In this document: positions 1 to 6,797 of the stretch, in pieces
How positions within the stretch are numbered: position 1 is the first letter of the stretch
Layout of the letters: each line of letters starts with the position of its first letter
Source: Christensenellaceae bacterium
Lineage (GTDB): Bacteria; Bacillota; Clostridia; Christensenellales; SZUA-584
Reading direction: 5' to 3'
Length of the DNA stretch: 11,107 bases
Assembly (NCBI GenBank): GCA_012719815.1
Contig: JAAXZP010000328.1
Coordinates: 1 to 11,107, forward strand
Notes under the pieces: generated by a model
Databases searched by the model: none
Told to the model about the DNA's origin: nothing
The model's input: only the letters and a program-made list of their open reading frames with translations
Translations under genes and position numbers: made by a program

Positions 1-1024
1 GGCGGTGAACGTGGGCTACGGCGACGCGATACTCATCCAGCTGGGCGGGCAGAGCTTTCTCGTGGACACCGGGGCGAAGAAGGCGGGGGACAGGCTGCTG
101 CGCGCGCTGGCGGCGCGGGGCGTGGAGCGGCTTAGCGGCGTGTTCCTGACGCACCCGCACAGCGACCATATCGGCGGCATGAAGGCTTTGGCGCAGCGTT
201 ATGAAATCGGCATGATGTACGCGCCCGCCATCGCGCTGGACATGGAAAAGACGGACAAGCTGGCGGCGGACGTGGGAGTAAGCCTTATGCGGCTATCCGC
301 GGGGGATAAGGTGACGGCGGATTCCGGGGCGGTTTTCGAGGTATTGGGCCCGCTGGAATTAAGCGGCGAGGACGACAACGACAACTCGCTGGTGCTGCGC
401 CTTGAGGCGGGCGGCCTTACCTGGCTGCTGACGGGCGACATGCAGTTCGCCGAGGAAACCAGCCTGATGCGCTCCGGCGCGGACCTGAAAGCGGACGTGC
501 TCAAGGTGGGCAACCACGGCAACCCGGACGCCACGTCGGATGAATTCGCCCGGGCGGTGTCGCCCAAGGCGGCTGTGATATCCACCAGCACGGAGGAGGA
601 CAGTGATTCGGCCAACCCGCGCGTCATCAGCGCGCTGCGCGGCGCGGACGTGTACGTGACGCAGGACTATACGCTGGGCGTATTGATGACCGCGAAAGAC
701 GGCGAGCTCAACGTGGACGACCTGGTGCCGCCGGAAGCGGATATACCCATATCGATCAGCATCGCCAAGTCGTCGCAGCCCGCCACGCTCATCAGCGAAA
801 CCGACGCGGACCTGTCCGGCTGGTTTATCTGGTCGGAAAAGGGCAACGAGCTGTTCGTGTTCCCGCAGGGCGCCGCGATACGGGCCGGCGTGCCGCTGGT
901 GGTCGCGTGCCGCGGCGGCAGGGGCGACTATATCTGGGACGACAAGAAGGTATGGAGCGACAAGGCGGACGAGGCGGGCGTGCTGTACACCAGCGGCGGC
1001 GCGGAAGCGGCCCGCAGCAACTGA
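1..1024 (+). CDS. ComEC-like metallo-beta-lactamase-fold protein with C-terminal lamin-tail-like domain (5' end missing)
   Basis: This is the 3' part of a gene. The frame is open to the first base, and its first visible residues (NVGYGDAILIQ) match the interior of the VGQGDAxxI strand that opens ComEC-type MBL domains, so the GTG at base 5 is probably not the start. Numbering from that GTG, the zinc motif THPHSDH gives His50, His52, Asp54 and His55. LLTGDM supplies Asp145 and KVGNHG supplies His171. Compared with the usual HHGS and GHP motifs of ComEC C-terminal domains, this protein has NHGN (170-173) and ANP (203-205), so part of the second metal site differs. Residues about 250-335 (DLSGWFIWSEKGNELFVFPQG, then a VWSDKADEAGVLY-type strand) resemble a lamin tail domain, a beta-sandwich often found on secreted bacterial proteins. 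The family includes nucleases and other phosphoesterases. The substrate is unknown, and any secretion signal would lie upstream. The MBL call is firm, the lamin-tail call likely. Confidence 0.85.
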   Translation, partial: AVNVGYGDAILIQLGGQSFLVDTGAKKAGDRLLRALAARGVERLSGVFLTHPHSDHIGGMKALAQRYEIGMMYAPAIALDMEKTDKLAADVGVSLMRLSAGDKVTADSGAVFEVLGPLELSGEDDNDNSLVLRLEAGGLTWLLTGDMQFAEETSLMRSGADLKADVLKVGNHGNPDATSDEFARAVSPKAAVISTSTEEDSDSANPRVISALRGADVYVTQDYTLGVLMTAKDGELNVDDLVPPEADIPISISIAKSSQPATLISETDADLSGWFIWSEKGNELFVFPQGAAIRAGVPLVVACRGGRGDYIWDDKKVWSDKADEAGVLYTSGGAEAARSN

Positions 1025-1124
1025 CTTTGCATGGGAAATACTAAATCACGGGAACTGAATGCGCGCTGTGCGCGTCTCATATACCGGCGGACAGCCGCAA
1101 CCATCTGAAACAGCAGGGGGTCAC

Positions 1125-2207
1125 ATGAACGGACCGAGAGATCGAATCTATGTGGATGTAGAGCGCAGGCCCAAGGAGCCGGCTCCGAGAAAGCCCAAAA
1201 AGCTTTCCAAGAGGCAGAAAGCGATGCGCGTGCTGGTGACGACGTTTGTCATACTGGTGCTGGCGCTGGTCGCGTGCGGCGTCGTGATTGCCGTCAACCT
1301 CTCGCAGATATGGGCCAAGCCGGAAGTGGACAATGGCGTAGCGGAGCTGCCCGAGGAAGAAGATGACATCGCCGGCCTGCCGGAAGTCAGCTTTGAACAG
1401 GGCAAAGTCACCGCGGTTCCCAAAGCGGAGCGTGAAGTGGACATACTGATGCTGGGGGTGGACAACCGCAACAAGGGCAAGTTCTCCGGACGGTCCGACG
1501 TGATGATGTACCTGCGCGTCAACCCCGAAAAGAAGCAGCTCAAGATGGCTTCGTTCATGCGCGACACGCTGGTGAATATCGACGGCCACGGCAAGAACAA
1601 GCTGAACGCCGCTTACAGCTTCGGCGGCGTTGACCTCATCTTTTCGACGTTTGAGAAGAGCTTCGGCCTCACGCCCGACTATTACATGGTGGTCAACTTC
1701 TACGGCATGGAAGACATCATCGACTCGCTGGGCGGCGTGGACGTGAAAGTGGAACAGGACGAGCTGGAATGGCTCAACATCAACATCAACGAGATCAATA
1801 ACGAAGACCCGGCCGGCAAAGTAGCCAACATCAACAAGGCGGGCCAGTTGCACCTGAACGGGAGGCAGGCGGTGGCCTACATGCGCATCCGCCATCCCGG
1901 CGGCGACAACGGGCGCATCGAGCGGCAGCAGACGGTGCTCAAAGCGCTGTTCAACGAGATGCGCAACGTCAGCGTGGGCGAGATACCGGACATACTGGGC
2001 GCGCTGGTGCAGTATGTGCGCACCGACATGCCGCTGGGCACGATGGTCGACCTGGCTTCGGCGGTGCGCGGCGTGGACAGCAGCGGCCTTAAGATGTTCC
2101 GCTATCCGGATAAGTACAAGATCGGCAGCTACAACAAGTCTTCGGTTGTGCAGCCCGAAGATTTTGCCACCGAGTATGCCAAGCTGATCAATTTCCTGGA
2201 GCAATAG
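1125..2207 (+). CDS. LytR-CpsA-Psr (LCP) family cell-wall glycopolymer ligase
   Basis: LCP enzymes move anionic or capsular glycopolymers from undecaprenyl-phosphate carriers onto peptidoglycan on the outer face of the membrane. The 360-residue protein has a basic cytoplasmic tail (1-35), one membrane segment (about 36-57) and an acidic linker (about 65-80). The LCP domain runs from about residue 104 to 285. Family marks are DILMLGVDNR (from 106), GRSD (Arg123, Asp125), MRDT (Arg146, Asp147), KLNAAYSFGG, LGGVDV and the final RIRHPGGDNGRIERQQ block (254-269), whose Arg and Asp residues bind the polyprenyl pyrophosphate. An in-frame ATG at 1059 would give a longer form. I chose ATG 1125 because AGCAGGGGG lies just upstream and the extra 22 residues look non-coding. 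A good terminator follows. There is no C-terminal LytR_C domain. Which polymer it attaches cannot be told from the neighbours. Confidence 0.93.
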   Translation: MNGPRDRIYVDVERRPKEPAPRKPKKLSKRQKAMRVLVTTFVILVLALVACGVVIAVNLSQIWAKPEVDNGVAELPEEEDDIAGLPEVSFEQGKVTAVPKAEREVDILMLGVDNRNKGKFSGRSDVMMYLRVNPEKKQLKMASFMRDTLVNIDGHGKNKLNAAYSFGGVDLIFSTFEKSFGLTPDYYMVVNFYGMEDIIDSLGGVDVKVEQDELEWLNININEINNEDPAGKVANINKAGQLHLNGRQAVAYMRIRHPGGDNGRIERQQTVLKALFNEMRNVSVGEIPDILGALVQYVRTDMPLGTMVDLASAVRGVDSSGLKMFRYPDKYKIGSYNKSSVVQPEDFATEYAKLINFLEQ

Positions 2208-2223
2208 GGAAAGAGGATGTGAA

Positions 2224-2255
2224 GGCGGAGCGGCTATAAGCAGCCCCGCCTTTTT
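2224..2255 (+). terminator. Intrinsic terminator of the LCP gene
   Basis: The sequence 2224-2250 folds into a hairpin with outer stem GGCGG/CCGCC, an A/C mismatch, inner pairs and a three-base ATA loop, followed by TTTTT. It sits 16 bases after the LCP stop. The DUF2974 gene converges from the other strand and ends at 2259. Read in that direction the hairpin is followed only by TTCACATCC, so termination of the - strand here would be weak. Confidence 0.85.
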
Positions 2256-2258
2256 GCG

Positions 2259-3431
2259 TCAGTTTTCCAATAATGGAGCCGTGCTCTCTTTTTGCGCCCT
2301 TTCGCGCCTTATGTTTTTCAGCGACAGTTTCAGCAGCGCGCGGACGAGCCGGGCGATCATTTTCCTGGTATCGGCGTCCAGGCTGCGGTATTGCGAGATC
2401 AGCGCGCGGAGGGACTTCATGCGCCCTTCAACTATGTCTTCAATGGTATCCGCGCCCGCCGATTCAAGCACATGAAACAACGCTTCGATGAGCGCCTGGC
2501 GCTGCGCGTCCGGCATGGATTCCAGCCACGCTTTCAGCGTCCTGTTCATGTACTCGGCGCCGTCCGTCAGCTTTTCTGCGTACACGAAGTTGCCGTCCTT
2601 CACTTCCCATGAGAAAGCGTCGTGCTGCATCGGGCCGAAGCGGCGGCTTTCCACCACCGCGTAGTCGTCACTGTCGGAGAGCAGCATGCCCACGATGGAC
2701 GACTGCGGCAGTATCTTGACGATGCGTGGCTCAATGGCGCGGTAGCCGGGGTTGTCCAGCACGCCCGTCCTGAAGCCGGGCCCGTCGTGGTTGTACACCG
2801 CGGCGATGCGCTTCTGCAGCTCAGGCGGAGCCGTCATCGCGGCATACACGGCGAGGTTGCCGCCCTTGGAATGGCCGCCCGTCATCAGCGCGCGCCGAAA
2901 AAAGAGCCGGCGGCCCACGGCGGCGAGATATTTCGCGGCGGCCTCCTGCGACGGTATGGGGGAGATGAGCGCCATGTTGAAGTCTTCCTTCCAGCCGGTA
3001 AGCGAGGAATCGGTGCCGCGGAACGCGATAAAAGCCTCCCTTCCGGGCAGCAGGAACGTGACGGCGGCGACCTGCTGCATGCGCGCATCGTCCTGCTCCT
3101 CGGCGTAAAAGCGCAGCCGTATGTCGCGGAAACGCGGGCTCATCGCGGCAGCGGCCAGCAGGGCATAGCGGTTCTGTGAGCTTGCGGGATACCTGCCGCC
3201 GCTAATCGCTGCCCTTTCCTCCGCAGGGAGGGAGGGGAACAGCACGCCCATCAGCTCGGCTTTATACAGGTCGCGCAGCCGTACGCCGCGCCGGAGGCGC
3301 TGGAAGCCCGGCACAACGCCGTCGAAGCGCACATAGGCGAGCTCCGCCAGCACCAGGCTGTCCACCGCGCTAAAAGGGCGCTCCGAAAAAAGGCGCAGCT
3401 CCGTCTGAACGTAGGTCAATATGTTGCCCAT
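2259..3431 (-). CDS. DUF2974 (Mbeg1-like) alpha/beta hydrolase
   Basis: This 390-residue protein matches the Mbeg1-like/DUF2974 family of lipase-like alpha/beta hydrolases. The N-terminus MGNILTYVQTEL with PFSAVDSLVLAELAYVRF (19-36) is the usual family opening. AFRGTDSSLTGWKEDF (136-151) is the strand and oxyanion region seen in class-3 lipases. GGHSKGGNLAVYAAM carries the nucleophile elbow with Ser188. YNHDGPGF (213-220) is another family block, and an Asp in LLSDSDDY (251-257) and His270 in MQHDAFSW are candidates for the rest of the triad. The last 90 residues are helical and charged. No signal peptide or membrane segment is seen, so it is probably cytoplasmic. The start has a clear GGAGG six bases before ATG. 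It follows the amino acid importer on the same strand but a terminator lies between them, so it may be read through or use its own promoter. The substrate is not known for this family. Confidence 0.88.
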   Translation of the reverse strand: MGNILTYVQTELRLFSERPFSAVDSLVLAELAYVRFDGVVPGFQRLRRGVRLRDLYKAELMGVLFPSLPAEERAAISGGRYPASSQNRYALLAAAAMSPRFRDIRLRFYAEEQDDARMQQVAAVTFLLPGREAFIAFRGTDSSLTGWKEDFNMALISPIPSQEAAAKYLAAVGRRLFFRRALMTGGHSKGGNLAVYAAMTAPPELQKRIAAVYNHDGPGFRTGVLDNPGYRAIEPRIVKILPQSSIVGMLLSDSDDYAVVESRRFGPMQHDAFSWEVKDGNFVYAEKLTDGAEYMNRTLKAWLESMPDAQRQALIEALFHVLESAGADTIEDIVEGRMKSLRALISQYRSLDADTRKMIARLVRALLKLSLKNIRRERAQKESTAPLLEN

Positions 3432-3450
3432 AATGAACCTCCAACAATCC

Positions 3451-3483
3451 CAAAAACAAAGAAGCGCCCATTATCGGGCGCTT
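3451..3483 (-). terminator. Intrinsic terminator of the amino acid ABC importer operon
   Basis: Read on the - strand, AAGCGCCC-GATAAT-GGGCGCTT (a perfect eight-pair stem) is followed by CTTTGTTTTT. It begins about nine bases after the ATPase stop and ends about 20 bases before the DUF2974 start, so it separates the two genes. Confidence 0.9.
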
Positions 3484-3491
3484 GGCATGTC

Positions 3492-4247
3492 TTACAGCAC
3501 TTTCGCGAGGAAGCTCTTTAAGCGCTCGGACTGCGGGTTTCCGAACAGCTCTCCCGGCGCGTTTTCCTCCACGATGCGGCCTTCGTCCATGAACATCACG
3601 CGCGTGCCCACCTCGCGGGCAAAGCCCATCTCGTGCGTGACGACCACCATCGTCATGCCGCCCTGTGCGAGCGACTTCATCACGCCCAGCACTTCGCCCA
3701 CCATCTCGGGGTCCAGCGCGGAAGTGGGCTCGTCGAACAGCATCACGTCCGGGTTCATGCACAGCGCGCGCACGATGGCGATGCGCTGCTTCTGCCCGCC
3801 CGAGAGCTGGCTGGGGTAGGCGTGGGCGCGGTCGGCCAGCCCCACGCGCGCGAGCAGCGACATGGCGGTTTCCTCCGCCTCGGCCTGCGGCTTTTTCAGC
3901 CGCTTGATGGGCGCCAGCGTCAGGTTCTGCAGCACTTTCATGTGCGGGAACAGGTTGAACTGCTGGAACACCATGCCCATCTTCTGCCGGTGGACGTTGA
4001 TGTCCACCCGGGGGTCGGTGATGTCCACGCCCTCGAAATAGATGTGGCCGTCGGTGGGCTCTTCCAGCAGGTTAAGGCAGCGCAGGAACGTGGACTTGCC
4101 GGAGCCCGAAGGCCCGATGATCACCGCGACGTCGCCCTTGCGGATCTCGGTGTCAACGCCGTCCAGCGCCTTTATCTTGCCGTAATGCTTTTTCACGCCC
4201 ACGGCGCGGATTAATACGTCGCCGGGAGCGATGTTTTTACCGTTCAC
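3492..4247 (-). CDS. Polar amino acid ABC transporter, ATP-binding subunit
   Basis: This is the ATPase that powers uptake of a polar amino acid through the permease encoded just upstream. All motifs are intact over 251 residues: Walker A GPSGSGKST (45-53), Q-loop VFQQFNLFPH (93-102), signature LSGGQKQR (148-155), Walker B VMLFDEP (168-174), D-loop SALDPE and H-loop His205 in VVVTHEMGFA. Length and sequence fit the GlnQ/HisP class of the PAAT family. Translation starts at a GTG (4245-4247), eleven bases inside the end of the permease gene, with AAAGGAGG ten bases ahead, so the two are translationally coupled. The specific substrate cannot be read from the ATPase. Confidence 0.97.
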   Translation of the reverse strand: MNGKNIAPGDVLIRAVGVKKHYGKIKALDGVDTEIRKGDVAVIIGPSGSGKSTFLRCLNLLEEPTDGHIYFEGVDITDPRVDINVHRQKMGMVFQQFNLFPHMKVLQNLTLAPIKRLKKPQAEAEETAMSLLARVGLADRAHAYPSQLSGGQKQRIAIVRALCMNPDVMLFDEPTSALDPEMVGEVLGVMKSLAQGGMTMVVVTHEMGFAREVGTRVMFMDEGRIVEENAPGELFGNPQSERLKSFLAKVL

Positions 4248-4941
4248 TGCGCCTCAGCCTCCTTTCCAGCAGCGCCACCAGCCGCGACAGCCCCACAACC
4301 ATCGCGAGGTATATGAGCGCGACGGCGAGCAGCGGCAGCGTGTAGTCGTAAGTGCTGCCCCCGATGCTGAACGCGCCGCGCGTCAGCTCTTCCACGCCGA
4401 TATAGCCGGCCACCGAAGTCTCCTTGAGCAGCACGATAAACTCGTTGGCCAGCGGCGGTATGGCGTTTTTGAAAGCCTGCGGCGCGATGATATACCACAT
4501 CGTCTGGACGTAGTTGCACCCCAGGCTCCGCCCCGCTTCAAACTGGCCGGCGTCGATGGCGTTGATGCCCCCGCGGAATATTTCCGCGACGTAAGCGCCC
4601 GAGTTGATGCCGAATGCGAGTATGGCGAGCGGTATTTTGTAGCTGGTGGAAGCGGCGGCGAAAATCACGAAGTAGATAATCATGATCTGCACCATCACCG
4701 GCGTGCCGCGGATTACCGCGAGATACACCTGGCAAATAGCGTTGCCGACTTTGAGCTTGCCGGTCTTGTCGTGCGTGACGCGGATGACCGATACGATAAA
4801 GCCGATCACAATGCCCATGATCACGGCAAAGAACGTGATGATCAGCGTATTGGCAAGACCCTGGGTGATGAACTTCCATCTGTTGTGGTCGACAAAGGCA
4901 ATCGTGAATTTATCGATTAAATCCTGCCACCAATCCGCCAT
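4237..4941 (-). CDS. Polar amino acid ABC transporter, permease subunit
   Basis: This is the membrane channel of the importer, 234 residues of the HisM/GlnP type. Hydrophobic segments lie at about 30-52, 70-97, 103-120, 160-180 and 200-222. The conserved GLANTLIITF near the N-terminus opens the permease domain. RGTPVMVQ (78-85) is the family hallmark. The EAA loop that docks on the ATPase is EAGRSLGCNYVQTMWYIIAPQA (about 135-156), followed by IPPLANEF and LLKETSVAGYIG. The start ATG has AAAGGAGGAA just ahead. Only one permease gene is present, so the channel is presumably a homodimer. It overlaps the ATPase gene by eleven bases and is separated from the binding-protein gene by 119 bases holding a promoter candidate and a terminator-like hairpin. 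Confidence 0.96.
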   Translation of the reverse strand: MADWWQDLIDKFTIAFVDHNRWKFITQGLANTLIITFFAVIMGIVIGFIVSVIRVTHDKTGKLKVGNAICQVYLAVIRGTPVMVQIMIIYFVIFAAASTSYKIPLAILAFGINSGAYVAEIFRGGINAIDAGQFEAGRSLGCNYVQTMWYIIAPQAFKNAIPPLANEFIVLLKETSVAGYIGVEELTRGAFSIGGSTYDYTLPLLAVALIYLAMVVGLSRLVALLERRLRRSER

Positions 4942-4961
4942 GCGGCCTTCCTCCTTTGGTT

Positions 4962-4990
4962 AATGAAAAGGCTGCCCGAATGAGGCAGCC
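4962..4990 (-). terminator. Terminator-like hairpin between binding-protein and permease genes
   Basis: On the - strand GGCTGCC-TCATTCG-GGCAGCC (seven pairs) is followed by TTTTCATTAA and, about ten bases later, the permease ribosome binding site. It can act as a partial terminator after the binding-protein gene, so that more binding protein than permease is made. This is a common design in importer operons. The short T-run suggests incomplete termination. Confidence 0.7.
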
Positions 4991-5028
4991 TTGCCGGTTG
5001 CAGTGAAAATATCCGTTCTGCCCTTTAA

Positions 5029-5057
5029 AAGGTAACAGTGGGGCCGCGCTTTGTCAA
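5029..5057 (-). promoter_or_regulatory. Candidate internal promoter for permease-ATPase genes
   Basis: Immediately after the binding-protein stop, the - strand carries a perfect -35 box TTGACA (5052-5057), a 17-base spacer and TACCTT (5029-5034) as a poor -10 box. Transcripts from here would pass through the hairpin at 4962-4990 before reaching the permease. The -35 and spacing are persuasive, but the -10 matches only three of six positions. Confidence 0.4.
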
Positions 5058-5060
5058 GCG

Positions 5061-5822
5061 TTATTCGGCCTTGATGTATTTGTCAATGATTTTCTGAACC
5101 TCACCGGATTTGATGAGTTCCTGCAGGGCGGCCTCGATCTTGTTGAGCAGCTCCGTATTGCCCTTGGCGACGGCGATCGCATAGGATTCGGTGATGTACT
5201 CGGTCTCCAGTATCTTGAGGCCTTCGTTCATGGACACGAACACCTTGGCGGGCTCGTTGTCGATGACCACCGCGTCGATCTTGCCCTGCACCAGAGCCTG
5301 CACCGCGTCAGCGCCTGTGTTGTAGCGCTCAATGTTGGCCAGGCCTTCATCCACGAGGTCCCAGGTGATGTACAGGTCGCCCGTGGTGGACAGCTGCACG
5401 CCGATGGTCTTGCCCTCAAGGTCTTCCGGGCCTGCGATGGGGGAATCTTCCTTCACGATGATGACCTGCTTGCCGGTCGCATACGGGGAGGTGAAGTCGA
5501 CGACCTTCTTGCGCTCGTCCGTTACCGTCATGCCCGCCATGCCGACGTCCACTTTGCCGCTCTGCACCGCGGGAATGATGGATTCAAACTCCATGTCCTC
5601 CACCTGAGCCTTCATGCCCAGCTTCTCGGCAATCAGCGTTATGATTTCGGCGTCGATGCCCACAACCTTGTCGCCTTCGTAGTATTCATACGGCGGGAAC
5701 TGCGCGTTGGTCGCCCAGGTGAGCACGCCTTCCTTGATGGTGACTTTCTTCCCGCAGGCGCCGAATGCCAGCACAAGGCCCGCTACGAGCACCACAGCGA
5801 CGATGATTTTCAGAGTCTTCAT
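5061..5822 (-). CDS. Polar amino acid ABC transporter, substrate-binding lipoprotein (family 3)
   Basis: This protein captures the amino acid outside the membrane and delivers it to the permease. The 253-residue product has a signal peptide (1-22) ending FGA-Cys23, a lipobox with Phe where Leu is usual at -3, so a lipid anchor is likely. The mature part is a type-II periplasmic binding fold of family SBP_bac_3: TWATNAQFPPYEYYEGD, VVGIDAEIITLIAEKLGMK, FESIIPAVQSGKVDVGMAGM, TVTDERKKVVDFTSPYATG and VQALVQGKIDAVVIDNEPA are its standard blocks. The Arg in TDERKK and the Asp in VVIDNEPA normally hold the substrate alpha-carboxylate and amino groups. The longer frame begins at a TTG that contains the GGAGG itself. 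The ATG at 5822 with GGAGG eleven bases ahead is the better start. Substrate choice (glutamine, cystine, arginine or other) is not determined. Confidence 0.95.
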   Translation of the reverse strand: MKTLKIIVAVVLVAGLVLAFGACGKKVTIKEGVLTWATNAQFPPYEYYEGDKVVGIDAEIITLIAEKLGMKAQVEDMEFESIIPAVQSGKVDVGMAGMTVTDERKKVVDFTSPYATGKQVIIVKEDSPIAGPEDLEGKTIGVQLSTTGDLYITWDLVDEGLANIERYNTGADAVQALVQGKIDAVVIDNEPAKVFVSMNEGLKILETEYITESYAIAVAKGNTELLNKIEAALQELIKSGEVQKIIDKYIKAE

Positions 5823-5861
5823 TATTATATATTCCTCCAAACAAATAATTTGCGATACCGC

Positions 5862-5890
5862 ATTATACTACACAATGAATAAACATGCAA
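5862..5890 (-). promoter_or_regulatory. Promoter of the amino acid importer operon
   Basis: On the - strand a perfect -10 box TATAAT (5862-5867) is preceded by a 17-base spacer and TTGCAT (5885-5890). It lies about 40 bases before the binding-lipoprotein start, in an AT-rich divergent gap (5823-6078) that stands out from the GC-rich genes. The -35 matches three of six consensus positions. No operator dyad was evident. Confidence 0.65.
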
Positions 5891-6078
5891 TGCCGGACAA
5901 GGCAAAAAACGATGGGCTTTTACGGTAAAACTCACGATTTGCTCCGCGATGAATACGTCCTTTGGCCATGCACATTTTATGCAGCAAAAGTTTTCGCTTA
6001 TTGCCAAAACGCTTGAGTTTGTGAAAAAAAAACCGATAAACCTATTGCCGGTTATTGAAGACAGTTAGGAGACTCGGA

Positions 6079-6621
6079 ATGGACAAGAAACTGGAAACAC
6101 TGTATCAGTTGGGCGAAAGCCTTTACCAGATGGGCGAATACACAGCTTCTGCCATTTGCTATAAGGAAGCGGCGGAAATGTTTCATCCGGGGGCGCAGTA
6201 CGGGTACGCGCGCTGCCTGGAATGGGGGCTTGGCGTGGAGGCGGACCCTGCCGCGGCGTTTGTATGGTACGAGCACGCGGCGCAGCTGGGCAATGTGCAG
6301 GCCATGTGCCGGATGGGCGACATGGAAAGAGAAGGCGAGCGGGGCGCGCCCAACCCCGAAGCGGCGTTCGCCTGGTATCTCAAGGCGGCGGAGGCCGGCT
6401 ATGCGCCCGCGATGGAATACGTGGCTTCGTGCTATTTCTACGGGCGCGGCGTCGCGGCGGATTTGAAAAAGGCGACGCGGTGGTATCAGAAGGCCGCCGA
6501 GTCCAGCTGTGAGCTGACGCCGCAACAGGTCGTATCACTGGAACGCGTGCTCAGCGCGGCGGCCAGAGAGGTAGCATTACAGGAGGACGGCGAACACACG
6601 CGGCCGGCTGACAAGAGGTAG
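6079..6621 (+). CDS. Sel1-repeat (TPR-like) protein
   Basis: This is a 180-residue all-helical protein with about three Sel1-like repeats. Repeat starts are marked by GAQYGYARCLEWGLGVEAD (38-56), NVQAMCRMGDMEREGERGAPN (from 72) and APAMEYVASCYFYGRGVAAD (109-128). Each runs into a second helix of the type AAFVWYEHAAQLG, AAFAWYLKAAEAG or KATRWYQKAAESS. An N-terminal helix pair (5-34) looks like a divergent TPR unit. Such repeats are protein-binding scaffolds, and the partner is unknown. There is no signal peptide, so it is probably cytoplasmic. ATG 6079 has AGGAGA seven bases upstream. The upstream TTG at 6055 would place the ribosome binding site inside the gene. It is divergent from the amino acid importer and ends in its own terminator, so it is probably monocistronic. 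Confidence 0.88.
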   Translation: MDKKLETLYQLGESLYQMGEYTASAICYKEAAEMFHPGAQYGYARCLEWGLGVEADPAAAFVWYEHAAQLGNVQAMCRMGDMEREGERGAPNPEAAFAWYLKAAEAGYAPAMEYVASCYFYGRGVAADLKKATRWYQKAAESSCELTPQQVVSLERVLSAAAREVALQEDGEHTRPADKR

Positions 6622-6672
6622 GCTACGTATCCACGGGTAAAACGAGCTTTGACCATAGGTTTTCCGCAAAAC

Positions 6673-6700
6673 AAAACGCCTTCACAGGAGGCGTTTTTTT
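6673..6700 (+). terminator. Intrinsic terminator of the Sel1-repeat gene
   Basis: AAAACGCCT and AGGCGTTTT pair around a seven-base loop (TCACAGG), and seven T residues end the element. The A-run on the left would also permit function on the - strand, but no - strand gene ends there. Confidence 0.9.
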
Positions 6701-6766
6701 GTATCCGCCGCCGCTTTGGAAGGAATCGCCTTAAGTGAAGGAGAATATCAATTACAGAAAGTGAAA

Positions 6767-6784
6767 AATGCGGCAGGCCGCATT
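6767..6784 (+). promoter_or_regulatory. Perfect hairpin just ahead of the DUF975 ribosome binding site
   Basis: AATGCGG-CAGG-CCGCATT forms a seven-pair stem with a four-base loop, ending three bases before the GGAGG that serves the ATG at 6798. No T-run follows, so it is not a terminator. It could protect the mRNA or affect translation, but it may be chance. Confidence 0.35.
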
Positions 6785-6797
6785 AATGGAGGTTTCC

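Noticed and set aside
1077..2204. 375-codon open frame on the - strand opposite the LCP gene
   Set aside because: It is His/Val/Asp-rich, lacks a ribosome binding site and mirrors the LCP codons. The + strand protein is a clear family member.
3633..4920. Long + strand open frames opposite the ABC ATPase and permease genes
   Set aside because: Their composition is that of antisense shadows, and they lie on fully conserved transporter genes of the other strand.
5825..6007. Small - strand open frame in the divergent gap before the importer
   Set aside because: It has no ribosome binding site and overlaps the promoter of the importer operon. The AT-rich gap makes chance frames likely.
6024..6053. 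Run of nine A residues next to a weak AACCG/CGGTT hairpin, terminator-like on the - strand
   Set aside because: There is no - strand gene upstream to terminate, and the stem is only five pairs with a 13-base loop.
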